Below, one piece after another: positions 25,851 through 38,000 of a DNA stretch of 64,000 bases; the stretch's first letter is position 1, and every line of letters starts with the position of its first letter. This DNA comes from Argentina anserina (taxonomy: Eukaryota > Streptophyta > Magnoliopsida > Rosales > Rosaceae), in assembly GCF_933775445.1 (NCBI RefSeq), contig NC_065872.1, forward strand, positions 15,810,001 to 15,874,000. The letters are read 5' to 3'. The translations under genes and the position numbers were made by a program. The notes beneath the pieces are model-generated. The model saw only the letters and a program-made list of their open reading frames with translations. It did not search any database and was not told where the DNA came from.

Positions 25851-26163
25851 TGTGGGGCCCGACCTCAGGGACGAACTTGCGGACGGGGGCCTGGAAGAGA
25901 AGCGCGGGGTCGCAGGAGTGCCACTTGCGGTAGCGGTCTTCGAATTCGAGCTCCATGAGGTGGCCGGTGACGGAGGTGAAGAGCATCTGGGCGGCGCAGC
26001 CGTTGACGGAGTAGCTGAAGTCGTAGATTTTGTTGTAGCGAGATCGGCCCTCTCTCATTCGGAGTCCTTGGCCGCGGGACAGTATGTTGGCCACCGACTT
26101 CGCCACCGACGGCTTCTCCGCCACGTTCAGCACCCTCAGGCCGCCGCCACTGCTGCGAGACAT
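15291..26163 (-). CDS. TOP3A: DNA topoisomerase III alpha
   Basis: Type IA topoisomerase. With a RecQ helicase and RMI1 it dissolves double Holliday junctions in the nucleus. I traced 24 exons with GT-AG sites and consistent phases: 26163-25864, 25403-25225, 25145-25073, 24844-24722, 24615-24494, 24409-24337, 24245-24129, 23943-23860, 23655-23476, 23342-23214, 22426-22352, 22185-22096, 21952-21848, 21382-21348, 20700-20571, 19985-19933, 19859-19760, 19245-19207, 18595-18517, 17625-17554, 17273-17202, 17115-16954, 15875-15755, 15504-15291. This gives about 908 residues, close to the usual plant length. The TOPRIM domain begins [10 protein letters not shown] and includes [16 protein letters not shown]. 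The active-site Tyr is about residue 342 in [11 protein letters not shown]. The C-terminus has a Cys-rich C4 region (CNSC) and two zinc knuckles, [14 protein letters not shown] and [14 protein letters not shown]. Start is the ATG at 26163; the frame upstream has no earlier ATG. Confidence 0.96.
16195..16635 (-). mobile_element. Possible retroposon insertion in a topoisomerase intron
   Basis: The intron between the exons at 16954 and 15875 contains a stretch that begins with a T-rich run (TCCTTTTTTCTTTTG) and is bracketed by imperfect copies of AAGGTATTCC / AAGGATATTCC. This would fit a minus-strand poly(A) retroposon of about 430 bp. No coding domain is recognisable, and the flanking repeat is imperfect. 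Confidence 0.3.
19113..19136. repeat. (CA)n microsatellite
   Basis: About 12 CA units in an intron of the topoisomerase gene. The open frames across it (CVCVCV strings) are repeat artefacts. Confidence 0.95.
25819..25848. repeat. (AG)n microsatellite in topoisomerase intron 1
   Basis: About 15 AG units, starting 16 bases downstream of the first splice donor on the gene's strand, where it reads as a CT-rich run. Confidence 0.95.
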
Positions 26164-27141
26164 GAGGGCTCCGCTGCTGCTTGCCTCGGCCAAAACACCC
26201 AAATGTGATTTTGGGGTTTGGGGAAAGACTTGATTTTCCCGCGCTTTCTAGAATGTCTTCTGTGTCAACGCCCAAAATACTATATATGGACTCCAGGGAT
26301 GAGCCCATATACCGACGACGGTGTTTGGGAACCGGCGGCACGTGATGTAATTTATAAGGACTTTGTTCCCGCGTGTAATGCGTTATTATTTGATATTGTA
26401 AATATTGGATGCCCGAAAAATTTCCATTAACGTAAAAATCATATATAAAAAACCCAGCCCCCGAATCCAACAGCTATAAGATATAATACTTTGATTAGTG
26501 TTTTACTTGGCTAAACATATTTGAACCCTGCGAGAGTGTGAGATCACTAACTCTTGAGAAGCATGTGATCTTAATGAGGAGCAACACGGATAACTTCTAG
26601 AGGAAAAGAGTAAGCAAAAAAAAAAAGACTCAATAAAAGAATGTTGTTTTTAATATAAAAAGAGAAAAATGTTGAATTAGAATCATCTCTTAAATATTCT
26701 TAGTGTATCTTGTCGTAATTAGTATAGTCTAGTTAATTCATGAATAATATCTTATCTCAAATTCATCAAGATCTTTGATGTAATGTCTATATATATAGCT
26801 CTATATCTATTAATAAAACTACTATTATTCTCTCGAATTTATTCTACGATTTAAAAAAAAATTATACAATCAACCAATAACTTAATGAAAAATGAAGAAT
26901 TCAATCAATAGCTAACTGCGATCCATTTCATTAATCAAACCAATCTCGGAAATCAAACTAACAACCAAGCTCATAGCCTCAAAGTTATCATACATCTGCT
27001 GATCAAAGATCATAAGATCCACAATTGTTTTTGTTGTTGTTGTTAATTATGTAACAACTTTGCCTGGGCTTTCTCTAGTGGGTTCTCTATACATGAGAAA
27101 GAAAACATATATAGTCCACCTTAGGATAGCTGTAGCTCCGC
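26164..27141. other. Upstream region of topoisomerase III alpha and AT-rich spacer
   Basis: Promoter side of the minus-strand topoisomerase gene; the first 150 bases are GC-richer, as in a 5' untranslated region. The remainder is AT-rich with no recognised feature. Confidence 0.5.
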
Positions 27142-27534
27142 CTATGATCTGCACAACCGAATCAAATCAGCCACCAAACCAATCCTGTCCCCTAATAATC
27201 TAGAGCTAAGATCAGGCAGAATAACGGGACGAGCACCGAAACACGTATTAATAGATTCCACAGCGCACTCATGTGACCAGTGATCACCATACTTGTAGCA
27301 GTGACGACAAACCTTGGGACGAGCACGCCCTGAATCTTGATTACAGCAACTCCATGAGAACGAACCACCACAAACCTTACAAAGTAGGCCACATAAGTTG
27401 CTAACAAGTGCATTCTTCGGATTGAAAAGGTGTTCGTCCAACCAACAAATCACGCATACACCTTCCGGCCCATCTCCTAGTTTATGAATCAAATAATTAA
27501 CAATATCAATATTTATTGACACAGATGACAAACA
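27142..27534 (-). CDS. Doubtful Cys-rich open frame, unknown function
   Basis: An open frame of about 130 codons without any ATG. It would have to be an internal or last exon, or a relic. It is strongly Cys/His-rich: CVICW, CGLLCKVCGG, SWSCC, and CRHCYKYGDHWSHEC, the last spaced CX2CX5HX4C like a loose zinc knuckle. A splice acceptor is possible just before GDGPEGV near 27485. No upstream exon was found; a hAT element starts at 27571. I do not recognise the family. Coding is suggested only by Cys patterning and by the open frame in AT-rich DNA. Confidence 0.3.
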   Translation of the reverse strand, partial: CLSSVSINIDIVNYLIHKLGDGPEGVCVICWLDEHLFNPKNALVSNLCGLLCKVCGGSFSWSCCNQDSGRARPKVCRHCYKYGDHWSHECAVESINTCFGARPVILPDLSSRLLGDRIGLVADLIRLCRS

Positions 27535-27570
27535 CAAAATAAACTAGTTGTAGGACACATTACCCTGCAC

Positions 27571-28356
27571 TAGGGCTGGACTCGGTGCCAACGGTTAGGT
27601 TTATGAGCACTAACCGAAAACCGACACCGAATTTTCGGTTTCATATTTTCCAAAACCAAAACTGAAAAATATATATAGAAACCGCGGTTTCGGTTAACCT
27701 ATAATTCGGTTCGGTTTCGGTTTTGTTTCGGTTACAAAACCTAATATCCTTATTGACATTTCGTACTTGACTAGTGAAAATAAAAAGATTAAAAGTGAAG
27801 GAGTAAGCTACAAGTTCAATACTTTAATTAAGTTATATTCACCAAATATCATGAACTCAAATATTAAGTAAACAAAAATAGTGTTTTGCTGAAACACAAC
27901 AAGTTAACCAAAATAAACATTAAACCCCATGAGTTTCATCACCGGATGTTCAGACTTGTCTTAACATGAGGGTTAGTTGACAAAACCCAAAAACATTACA
28001 TTAGATCTCTGCATGCATAATTGTACACATACAAAAATCAAAATCATATATTACCTTGTACAAAATCACATATCTATACATGTATATATTTATTACCAAA
28101 TTTATGTTTTGCATAAGCACCCAATCGATTACATATGTTCATCAAATACAAGTTATAACCTTAAATATCAATTCTCGGTTCGGTTCGGTTTCCACCGGTT
28201 TTTTGAAAGCATGAAACCGATAACCGGCACCAATTACTCGGTTCGGTTTGGTTTCCGACACCAACGCGGTGATCCCTTCGGTTCCGGTTTCTCGGTTTCG
28301 GTGCGGTTCGGTTATGGCCGGTTTCGGTTTTTTCGGTGTCAAAAAGTCCAGCCCTA
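27571..28356. mobile_element. hAT-type MITE, 786 bp
   Basis: The termini are TAGGGCTGGACT at the left and its exact complement AGTCCAGCCCTA at the right. The 8-bp repeat CCCTGCAC flanks both sides (27563-27570 and 28357-28364). The sub-terminal zones carry many CGGTTCGGTT/AACCGAAAACCG words. No transposase frame is present; open frames across the right end translate the repeat words. Confidence 0.92.
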
Positions 28357-28364
28357 CCCTGCAC

Positions 28365-29608
28365 AGTGCACACTATATAGAACATACCATAAAATAGGGA
28401 CAAAATGGAAATGAAGGATCTTACGAAATCGAAGATGTAATATACAGTCCAATTTTTCAAATGCTGAGGGGCTTTTTAGTTTTACTATAGTTCCAGGTAA
28501 CTAAAAATAGAGATAATTAGACATAAACCCAATTTTGAAGCCCCCACTTAAATCTAACCCCACACCAAAAAGTTTTTTTAATCTAAACCCAAATTAATTA
28601 TTTTAACCTAATATTTTTATAACAAATATTTTTCATTTAGAATGGTTTCACTTTTTTACCCTCTAGGTTGAGAAATTGAAACTCCTCCTTAAAATTAACT
28701 TTGACCAACTTTCTAATTTAGTTAACATTTAATTGTATCTATCATAAATGAAAATTGCAATTTCATTTTGGAGAAATTTAAGAAAATCAGGTATCAACAT
28801 TAATTTAGAGAAATTATATAATATACAAGAGTGAAACAGAAGTATGATTGAATGAATTTTGATTTTTTCTTATTTAAGACAATTAATTATTTGAATTTAT
28901 CATAATAAGTCTTAAATTTTGCCTTAAATTTTGTTTCTCCATCTCTTGACGTCTATTGAGCCTCCTATCACTTAATGTTATCAAAAAAAAAAATTTCATA
29001 TACTTGGAATATACTTTTTATTCTCCCACATATTCAGCATATTAAAAGCATCTATCATAAACCAAAACAACCATACACACTATAATTTAAAGAACATAAT
29101 GAAATCCTCATAACTGCCCAATTCAAACACTATGGATGCAGATCTCATTACCTACTAAATAATTATCCACTTTACGTATACTTGTTAAATATATGCAAAT
29201 CGTGTTACATACTAAGCAGATTTTAATGCTCTATAGAATATAACTTATTACCTCAACCTTAGATGCACAACAAAAGCACACCTACTGGATTTAGAGGTGA
29301 CAAGGAATTTCAAAAATGAAGGGATTTTCGAGGTGAATGGATTAATATAAAGTGATGAGATATTAAATTGAAGCTACAATTAAGCAATTCAGAAACATAC
29401 CAAATAGTTGAAAATATGAGGGATGCAGTTCATGACTTGTGTACACTACGCCACCTCTTGCAATGTCATAGACTTGCAGTTCTTTTTCCTTATGTTTTTT
29501 TTTGTAGAAGAAATGCTTTGAACACTGGTCTAATATAGAAGTCTTGCTGATATTTCAGGTGAACAATACATCGTGCTTTGAACAATCATGGCTACCAGTT
29601 GGTAGTAA
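28365..29608. other. Intergenic AT-rich sequence
   Basis: No gene, RNA or bounded repeat recognised up to the target duplication of the Mutator-like element at 29609. Confidence 0.5.
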
Positions 29609-29826
29609 TTATTTTACCGAAACTTATTGTATACACGGGCCGTGTATATGGGCAGGTCATCTTGACCGTCGATTTCAACACGTGGATGAAAGTTTGCATC
29701 GTCTGAGATCAGATGCCAATCTAACAGAAGAATCTCAAGTGAGTCACCTCCCCTGCCGCAACTCATCGGCAAGTGAAACCCTAATTCAGTCACCCCGTCG
29801 CTGATCTCCTCCTCGATCAGCTTCTA

Positions 29827-32332
29827 TGTAATAACCCGAATTTCATTATTCATTTCTTGTAATTTCATGGAGATTAATGAAATGATATTTTGGTTATATC
29901 CATATTCTACGTCTTTTAAATAGCCTTCACTCGAAGTAAAAATCGGTTCGAGAACCATTAAGTCGTTTTTTCGATTTAATTCGATTGACTCAAGAGTTGA
30001 CTTTTGATCCGTCATTCGTTTCCGAAAACTTCATTCACAAAAGTCGTAGAGCTCGTCAAAACGAGTTCATAGACATTCAACACGTAATTTTTGGAAGTCG
30101 GAGGAGTGAAATTTTAATAACGTAAGTTGTTATTGAAAAGTGTAGAATGGAGAGAGGAGAAATTGGAAAAAAAAAATATCTCCATCTTTCCCCTTATCTC
30201 CTTCTCCCACTGATCCTATCTCTTCTTCTCCATTTCTTCTTCTTTCCTCTTCATTTCTCTTCTTCATCCACCGACTCCATTTCTTCCTTGTTTCAGAAAA
30301 ATCTTCCCTCACTCCAATCTCTTCATTCCGTCACTAATCTATCATCACCAGTCATCCTAGAGCTGCACTGACTCTACCTAGCATCCAACTGAACATTCAC
30401 ACCCCTCCATGCATGTCCAAGGAGCTCCGACAGTAACAGACCTGCAGCTGGGGACATCGCCACTGCAAGCTGCGGCATCACTGTCGGCATAGGGCCTTGG
30501 GTCACTTCAGGGGGTTAACTTCACAGCTGCATAAGCTTTGGAGTGGTATTAGACAGCAACTCAGTTCCACAACAGCAGTTTGGAGAGGATGAGAATTGCC
30601 ACTGCCCTCTGGCAGTCCCTCAACCTTGCTGTCAGTATTTTGTGGTAAGGAGTTTCTTACCTTGACTTATTTTGCTGTGAGGTTGTGTTTGGGGCAGTGA
30701 GGTTGAGTTAGGTTGAGTTGAGGGATTAAGAGTGTGTGGACAATGAGTTTGTTGCTGGTTTGGCTAGTTAGTTGTGTCTGTGTTTTGGGTGAAGTTTTGG
30801 TTAAGTGGTTAGTTGTGAAGTGGTTTAATTGGTTATGATTTTGTTTCTATTTTGGGATAGTTGAGAAGAAGAGAGAGAGAGAGACCGAGAGTTACATAAG
30901 GAAGAAGGTGTAGAGTTTCCTTATGTTAAAAGAGGGTTTGTTGTGTTGAGTGGTTTTAGTTCTTTTTTTACTAAGTGATGTTCTGTCACTTAGGTAATTG
31001 AAGGAGCAAGCGAGTGATCTCACTTGAGGATTACAAGTTGTTTGCGGGAGCGAAAAGGTGAGTAAACCTCACGTTTGGTCTAGTTACCTTGGCGGTAACT
31101 AGACGTGTGAACTTACATTTTATATATTTTTACTTGTTGTGTGATTGAATATAAATGTGTATATATTTGGTGATTTATATACGTATATCTAAATGGTAAT
31201 ATGATATGCATATATTTATCACTAAGTAAATAAAACTATTATATTTGTGAAATATATTGTGTATTTTTAGTTGGTTTTCATTGAACTGTGGAGGATGGGA
31301 CCGAGGGGGAATAAAACGTACCTCTCGGTAAATTGGAGGTTTTTGGATGGAAGATTTGTATAGTCGAAGTGCTTATATGTTATGTGACCGGAATGGAAGA
31401 AAATGTACCTTCCGGCGTTATTGTGTTGTGATTATTTTGTTGTTACCAGAAAGGAATAAAATGTACCTTCCGGTATGATTATTGCGTGTGTAGCTTTGTG
31501 GGTTGTGGTGTTGTCTTTGCGGCGGCCTCTTTAGGCAAAAGACTTGTGTGAGTTGTTCTGCCTTAGTGGCGCCCAGTCTGGCGAAAGAAAATGAATACAT
31601 ATGATTTAGCCTTAGCGGCGGCCTAAGTGGCAAAATATATTTCAATGTTCTGCCTGTGTGGCGGCCTTAGTGGCGTAGGCATATGTCAGAACCACTCCTT
31701 GGCCGGTTATGGGGATGATCATCTAGAGCTCTAGTATTATTGCCAATCTTCTGGGTGCGACTTGAGGGTCGCATTAACCCATAATGTTCTGCATATGTTG
31801 CGATGTGATTGTGAGTTGTGATTGTGCTTGTGTGGCAATGTGTGGTGTTTGTTGTGACATTGGTTGCGAGTTGACGTTGTTAGTGTTGTGATGATAATGT
31901 TGTTTTATATATATATATATATTTATGAGTTTAGAAATATGTTACATTATCCTTTAGTATTTCTTTTAGTTTACTCATACCAGCTTTGTAGCTGACCAGG
32001 TTGTGTTTACAATCCTGGTGTACAATTATTAGTACAGGGGGTAGTACTGCAGGTACTTCACAATAGTAAAGGCGGAAAGAGTGAGCAGGGTAACAGCAGG
32101 GCGCTGTTTTTGCTTATATTCATTTTCCTATTTTTGTGAGGACTTGTGAGAGTTGACTATTGTACAACCTACATGTGTATTTATGTTTTGTTACAGTTTG
32201 AAATCTAAGTGTTTTGTTAAACTTGGATAAGATATTCAGCTGCTGTAACGTAATTTCATTTATTGAAGTTATACCAGAGTGCCAGCATTCACAAATTCGA
32301 AATTTTACTGTTCTGAATTTAAGGATGTTACA
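29827..32332. mobile_element. Solo LTR, probably Ty3/gypsy, 2.5 kb, nested
   Basis: The block starts TGTAATAACC and ends GGATGTTACA, which are imperfect inverted copies (TGTAATAACC against TGTAACATCC). Flanking five bases are TTCTA and TTCTC, four of five matching. No gag or pol lies between the ends, and no second copy occurs in the window. The length, TG..CA ends and internal tandem-like text (repeats of ATGTACCTTCCGG at 31320-31480, and of GCGGCCT near 31520-31680) suit a solo LTR of a large gypsy element. The superfamily is inferred from style and length. Confidence 0.6.
31310..31690. repeat. Degenerate short repeats within the solo LTR
   Basis: Three copies of a AA(T/C)GTACCT(T/C)(T/C)CGG word at spacings of about 80 and 60 bases are followed by four or more copies of a TTAGCGGCGGCCT / GTGGCGGCCTTAGTGGC word. 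They look like promoter-region or 3' repeats of the parent LTR element. Confidence 0.55.
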
Positions 32333-32943
32333 TTCTCCCTCACCCTTGTCGTCGACATGGAACACAACCAAACACCATCTTTGAATCAATTCTTGCCTCT
32401 ATTGTTTCTTAAACCAAGAATGGTTACCGTGGTTCTGGGATTTCCTTCTCTCTATAATGTTTCTCTTCTGCGATTAAGATTCTCTATGATCTTGATTGAT
32501 TCGTCTTGGTTTTAATTTCGGGAACTGGGGTTGATCTCAAAATCATTATAGTTGGGGTTGAAGATCAATATAGATTGCTAAGACAAAAAATCTGTCTTAA
32601 TCGTGATTGGGTGCAATAGACCTTGAAAGCTTGTATGTGCAGCGCCCAGCTAATGCAGATCTAAGGACAAAAGAAAGCATATTTGCTTGGTTCCTCGCCC
32701 TAACTAGCAAATCTCATATCAGACCAAAAAATATGGTCCCTTAAATCATATGGCTTTTTGATAGAGAGAGGATTTGGAGTGGAGGAAGTGGTGGGTGTAG
32801 TACGTTTTTAGCCTTTTCTTATAGGGAAGACGAAGACATCCTTGACAAAATTCAGCAGCAACATTTTCATGTATGGTGTGTGGGTGTGCAACAAACCGTG
32901 TATATACACGGGGCCGTGTACCGAATAAGCTCTCTTATTTTAC

Positions 32944-34790
32944 TATACAATGTGCTTTAAATTAACTTTCTCTTCATCCAAAATTGAAACAGAACTGGCT
33001 GCTCATTGTTATTCTTTCATCCAGTATCCTTTATTGTCCTTTGTGTCTAAAGGCAGGGTTTCACACTTTCACATTACTTTGTTGCAATGTACATAAATAG
33101 CCAATCTAGGTCATTTGTTGAGTTCAGAAAAAGTCGGCTGAATCGTAACGGCAAAACATGAGTGGTAATTTTGTTTTTTACATTGACCAAAAAAAAAAAG
33201 AGTGATAATTTTTGACCCGTCACTTATGACTCATAACTGCAAAACATGACTGGTAAGTGCATCACAATCAGTTTTGCCTTAAACTACCCAAAATGGCTAA
33301 TATGCTGACTGTGTGATAAACATGTGATTTATTTACTACTTTTCTAATTTAAAGGAGAACGGGTTAGATTTGAGACACTTGAGACTCAAAAAAGAGGATA
33401 TATGAAGTTGAAACGCTATCAATTAGTTACCATTAGCAGTTACATCTCAGGTTTGCCAACCCCAAGCTTTTCCAGACCAGAGGGTGAGTAGGGATAGATG
33501 AAATTAAAATACAGAACTTGGGTAATGTACATAGAAGCTTGAGCAATTTACTGTTACTGGAAAGTGTTCCCCATGAATTTTTAGGTGAAATTGTCCATAT
33601 TAATGGACATATGCATACTGCTTTGCTTCCTTCTCCTAATTAGAGCTCCAGCAACGTCAACATCGCTTGCAGTTCAGTCGAAATACTTGATGTCTTGATA
33701 TGATATTTTCCTGGGACTTAAATTTGAGGTAATTAAACCATTGTGAACATCACTTGCAGGTTCCAAGACACTATAGTTGGATTTCATCGAAAGAATGGTA
33801 ACGCCCTGCAAAGTTGAGATGCTGATATCTTTGGTGGTATACTGCAGCTGCAATTGTTCATCGTTTAAGATAGGCTACCAACAAAAGGAGTAATTATCGT
33901 CACTAATCAATATACTGAAACTGAGCTCCGTTTTACCTTATAAACTTGATGCTGATGTCTAGGTGACAAATAGACGCTGAAGGAAATTTGGTTATCTGAT
34001 TAGATTGGTTTGTGTTAATTGTTGTATCATAATTTGGTCACTTTTATCATCTGCTCATTCAAGCGCAGATTTGTTGAATCTTATAGATCGCAACAACTCG
34101 GAATACCATAGTTTAGTTGGAAAGCATTGAGATGATTAATTCATTATGAAATGGTATTAGTTCACTCCGTTTTGCAAATAAGATCAAATACTTTGCTCTA
34201 AACTATCGAGATGATATATGAAGCACTGCTCTGTATGGTCATTGTTTGGAGCTCTTGATAATAGTTCAGTTTCAGGTCTCGGCGAAGATCAATTTTTTTC
34301 ACTGAGATTGCTTAAGGATGATTAAGTTAGAGAGCACTTGCACAAGAAGTTCGTTTGAGGATGATCAATTCTTCAAAGATGTAACCAACTAACTAACTTG
34401 GCATTGTCGCAAATTTTAAACAAAAGAAAACTGAAACTCATGCCTAAACCAACCTAGAGTTTGCGGAATATCTTTTTGACATTTTCTATGTTTTGTAAAA
34501 TTTCTTAGCTCATTCTTAACCCCATAACACACTCATCACTGATGAAGGTAACAAAACAAACAAATTAAATTTAGTTCACAGCGATCGTTACCGTGAGTGT
34601 TTAAAACTAGTTTCATTGAGTTGATCGTGAACATCTAATATCGTGTTAGACACTTAGACCTGATCAGCAAACGGGTCAAACATGTCAAGTGGTGTTCGTG
34701 TTGGTCATACTATGACGACCGATTAAGACAATAAATCAAGAAAATCTAGGGTAAAAAGTGAAATTTTATTACCGAGTTACCAACAGCCTT
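32944..34790. other. Intergenic sequence upstream of the VIPP1 locus
   Basis: No gene or bounded element recognised. A short poly(A) run at 33187-33198 is the only retroposon-like mark. Confidence 0.45.
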
Positions 34791-34794
34791 CTAA

Positions 34795-34803
34795 CATATA
34801 AAA
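34795..34803 (+). promoter_or_regulatory. Possible TATA box of the VIPP1-like locus
   Basis: ACATATAAAAACG lies about 110 bases before a probable 5' untranslated intron donor (CAG|GTAAGC at 34906). The spacing to the coding start at 35073 is plausible once that intron is removed. Confidence 0.4.
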
Positions 34804-34913
34804 ACGGGTTAAAAGAAGAAGCTCCACTCTTCGATTTCTTCCCTCTGACAATAGTTGAGGAGCCTCTCTCAAGTCTCCACCGCCGTTTCACTTTCACCGG
34901 TTTCAGGTAAGCC

Positions 34914-34914
<1 letters not shown>

Positions 34915-34983
<69 letters not shown>
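34915..34983. repeat. (TC)n microsatellite, about 69 bp
   Basis: About 34 TC units, starting a few bases after a likely 5' untranslated intron donor of the VIPP1 locus. Plant 5' regions often carry CT microsatellites. The Leu/Ser-string open frame across it is an artefact. Confidence 0.97.
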
Positions 34984-34989
<6 letters not shown>

Positions 34990-35072
34990 AACTTGTCCCT
35001 ACTATATTTGTTTCTGATTTTCTTTGTGGAAATTGAATCAGTGACATGATGCAGATATTTACAGGAGTGGCA

Positions 35073-38000
35073 ATGGCTTCAACGCCGGCGTCGTCGTTCC
35101 AGGCGTCTTCTTCATCGCTTGCCACTCTGTCTATGGTCAGGAGACCTCTCACCACCTCTTCCTTCAATGGTGGAGGTATATAAGCCTTTTGTTTTAGTTT
35201 TCTCATTCTTTGTTTAATTTATTTGCTGTCAGTGAGTGTTTGATTTCGATTACAATGATGTTATAATTCTTATTATTCGAGTGGCGAATGGGCCGAGAAG
35301 ATTGTGCTAAGCATAAGTAGAATTGATTTTTTTGAGTGTGAATGTGGAAACATTTTGGTACTATCATTTGTTTTGGAATGGGGGAGTTAATTGGATTTGT
35401 TTTCGGAGGACAGTTGGGTTCGGTTGACGATTTTTTCGCTCTATTCCAAGATTGTTTTATACTGATAATGTGTCAGTTGCTGCTGTATTAGTCCCTGTAG
35501 TTTTAGTCTTAGTGTTGGATTTTTCATTTTCACCTTAGTTGTACTGTAACTGGTTGACTAAATGGATAATTCTATATTTTCGGCCCATCCAATTTGATTG
35601 CGAGGCCATGGTATCCAGCAAGGTATTAGTTTTGTAACTTGGATAATTGCTCATAGAGTGTCAATTGCGACCCCAGTATTTGTCTTGCGGTGCTATACGC
35701 AAAACTGCAGCTGACTCTTATTCATTGCCTTAATATTACTCTTATTACTCTTAGCGGCATAAGGTTTTGAACTATCATGTTGTCTAGATCGTCAGAATTC
35801 TTTTATATGAGTAGGCTAGATTTTAATAAGATACTTGCTAGGAATATCAACTTTGGAGCAGGAACTATTTCCTTGTTTGGCTGTTATAATTTTTCAGGTC
35901 TTAAAATCACTTACAAGTACATGATCTCCTGTCTCACGTTCAAATATTTGTTTATTTGTTTTCTCAGTAGGAGCTCTGAAAGTTGAAGCGATCAGGGTTG
36001 CTCCTTCCTATAAGAGACATAATTTAGGCAACAAGGAGGTGCCCTTGGTGCCAATATGAACCTTTTTGGCCAAATTGCTAGAGTCATGGCATCTTATAAT
36101 CAAAACACAATGTTCTTTAGGAAACTGGTTATGCATTTCCTTACACAAATGTTACTGAGTGCAGTCATATGCAAATGCAATCATAAGTTCCTTTGAAGAT
36201 CCTGAGAAAATCTTGGAGCAAGCAGTTCTCGAAATGAATGATGACTTGACGAAAATGCGTCAGGCCACAGCACAAGTAATGATACTCTCCAAAAACTTTA
36301 CTTTGTTTTTGTACATTTAATAGTTTCTGGAGATCCCACCCAATCTCCATTGTGATTTTCTCTTGTATGTTATTTTGTAATTACCCATGCTCTTTTACTG
36401 TAGCTGTTTACATTGTTGTCTGTATTTCCTTTTTTATCTTCTCTCCATTATCTTTCTTATCAGTTTGTGTTTTTTAACTTCTTTCTTCTATGCCATTTTG
36501 AATTCCTCAGTAGTGAACTCTAGTTATACTTTGATATTTGTAGTTTGACATCTTCTGGTGCTTAATTTCATTATTGTATATATGTTTTCATTATATTTAG
36601 CTCTTCAAAGAGGAGAGGAAGATCTTGCACGTGAAGCTCTGAAGAGGCGTAAATCTTTAGCGGCAAGTTCAATGAGTTTATAAGTTTTTTCAGTTTTCAC
36701 TTGTTTGCTTAGTTGTACTCATCTGTTTTTGATTTTTGAAATATTTGTGTCATTCGACATTATACCTGAGCAAGCATATATTTGATGTGTTTAGCTCAAG
36801 TTGATTCTAAAAGAATTGGGCCAATTGGCAAATGTGAAACTAGTTTTTGGCTCATCAGGCTGCCAAATGTCATAGTACAAACGTATGATTTTGTCTTTAT
36901 GTGTTTTGCAGGATAATGCTCAATCTTTGAAAACTCAACTTGATCAAAAGAAAGGTGTTGTTGATAATCTCGTCTCTAATACGAAGGTAAGTTAGCTCAG
37001 ATTAATTTCAGATCATTGAGTTCTTTGGTGACCAGCTCTATACATTAATGGAATCGTTGTTTTACATTTTTGCATATGCAGTTGACTTACATATGCAGTT
37101 TCATCATTTTTGCATCAAGTCTTTGATTGAAGCTTGAAATCAAGTTTGCTATAGGTTTAGCAAGCATATAAAAAGAACAACTTTATGGTGGTGCTTTCTG
37201 TATTTGTATACGTGGTCAAGTACTGGCAGTTACTGTTTTCTATAATTGTAATTATGTGGATATGAATGCAATTATCACTATAGTATACATTTATGTAGCT
37301 TTTAGAGAACAAGATACAAGAAACAAGGTCGAAAAAAGATACTATCATTCCCTTTTTTATTCTCCATATTTATAGATTTACTCTCCATTTTCTTAAGAAA
37401 AAGAGAAAATGTCAATGAAGTGTCGATCCTTGGTATTTTTACTATTTTATGTCGATGGCACTATACTATTGCTTCAGGACTGCTAGTCAAGTGAGTGAGA
37501 TGGTGGGGAATGTTAATACAAGTAGTGCCCTTTCCGTTTTTGAAAAGATGGAAGAGAAAGGTAAGGAGTTGTCTATTTGGATCCACTCTATTACTTTAGT
37601 CAAGCTCATTTTTGTCTATAGAAAACTTCGCAAGTCCATTACATACATTTACATCACTTACCACCTTTGTCTGGAATATATGCTGTTGTAGTTTCATTGC
37701 TGCGGTGAGTTAAAGATTTGGAGCGAGATTTCATGCAATAATGTGTTAGAAACTTGATGTAAGAAACTTACGTCTCCATTACTTTGTACTTTTGTCACTG
37801 GTGAAGACTTCTGGTTTCCTCTATATCATGTAGAAGGTCTCGTTAGATATATAAGAGCCGAAGTTTGTTCATCTTTTTTAAAGATTTGGGTGAAATGATG
37901 TTGGATAATTTGTGTGGAAGTATACTGATCAAAATAGAAGCCTGCAATTCCTTTTTTCATTTTTTTGGGTACATGGGATTACAATCTACTCTGGCCATGG

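Larger units (their letters stand above)
29618..32934. mobile_element. Mutator-like non-autonomous element split by an LTR
   Basis: The 9-bp repeat TTATTTTAC lies at 29609-29617 and 32935-32943. The inner ends are inverted: CTTATTGTATACACGGGCC on the left, and on the complement of the right end CTTATTCGGTACACGGCCCC, then GTGTATAT on both. The right terminus read inward starts GAGAG, a common start for Mutator-like ends. A 9-bp duplication is the hallmark of this superfamily. Removing the nested LTR leaves about 0.8 kb with no transposase. Confidence 0.8.

Noticed and set aside
25852..26470. Open frames on both strands overlapping topoisomerase exon 1
   Set aside because: Shadow frames of the GC-rich first exon; the TOPRIM start is unambiguous in the other frame.
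34855..35049. Open frame with a long Leu-Ser string
   Set aside because: It is the translation of a TC microsatellite at the start of a 5' untranslated intron.
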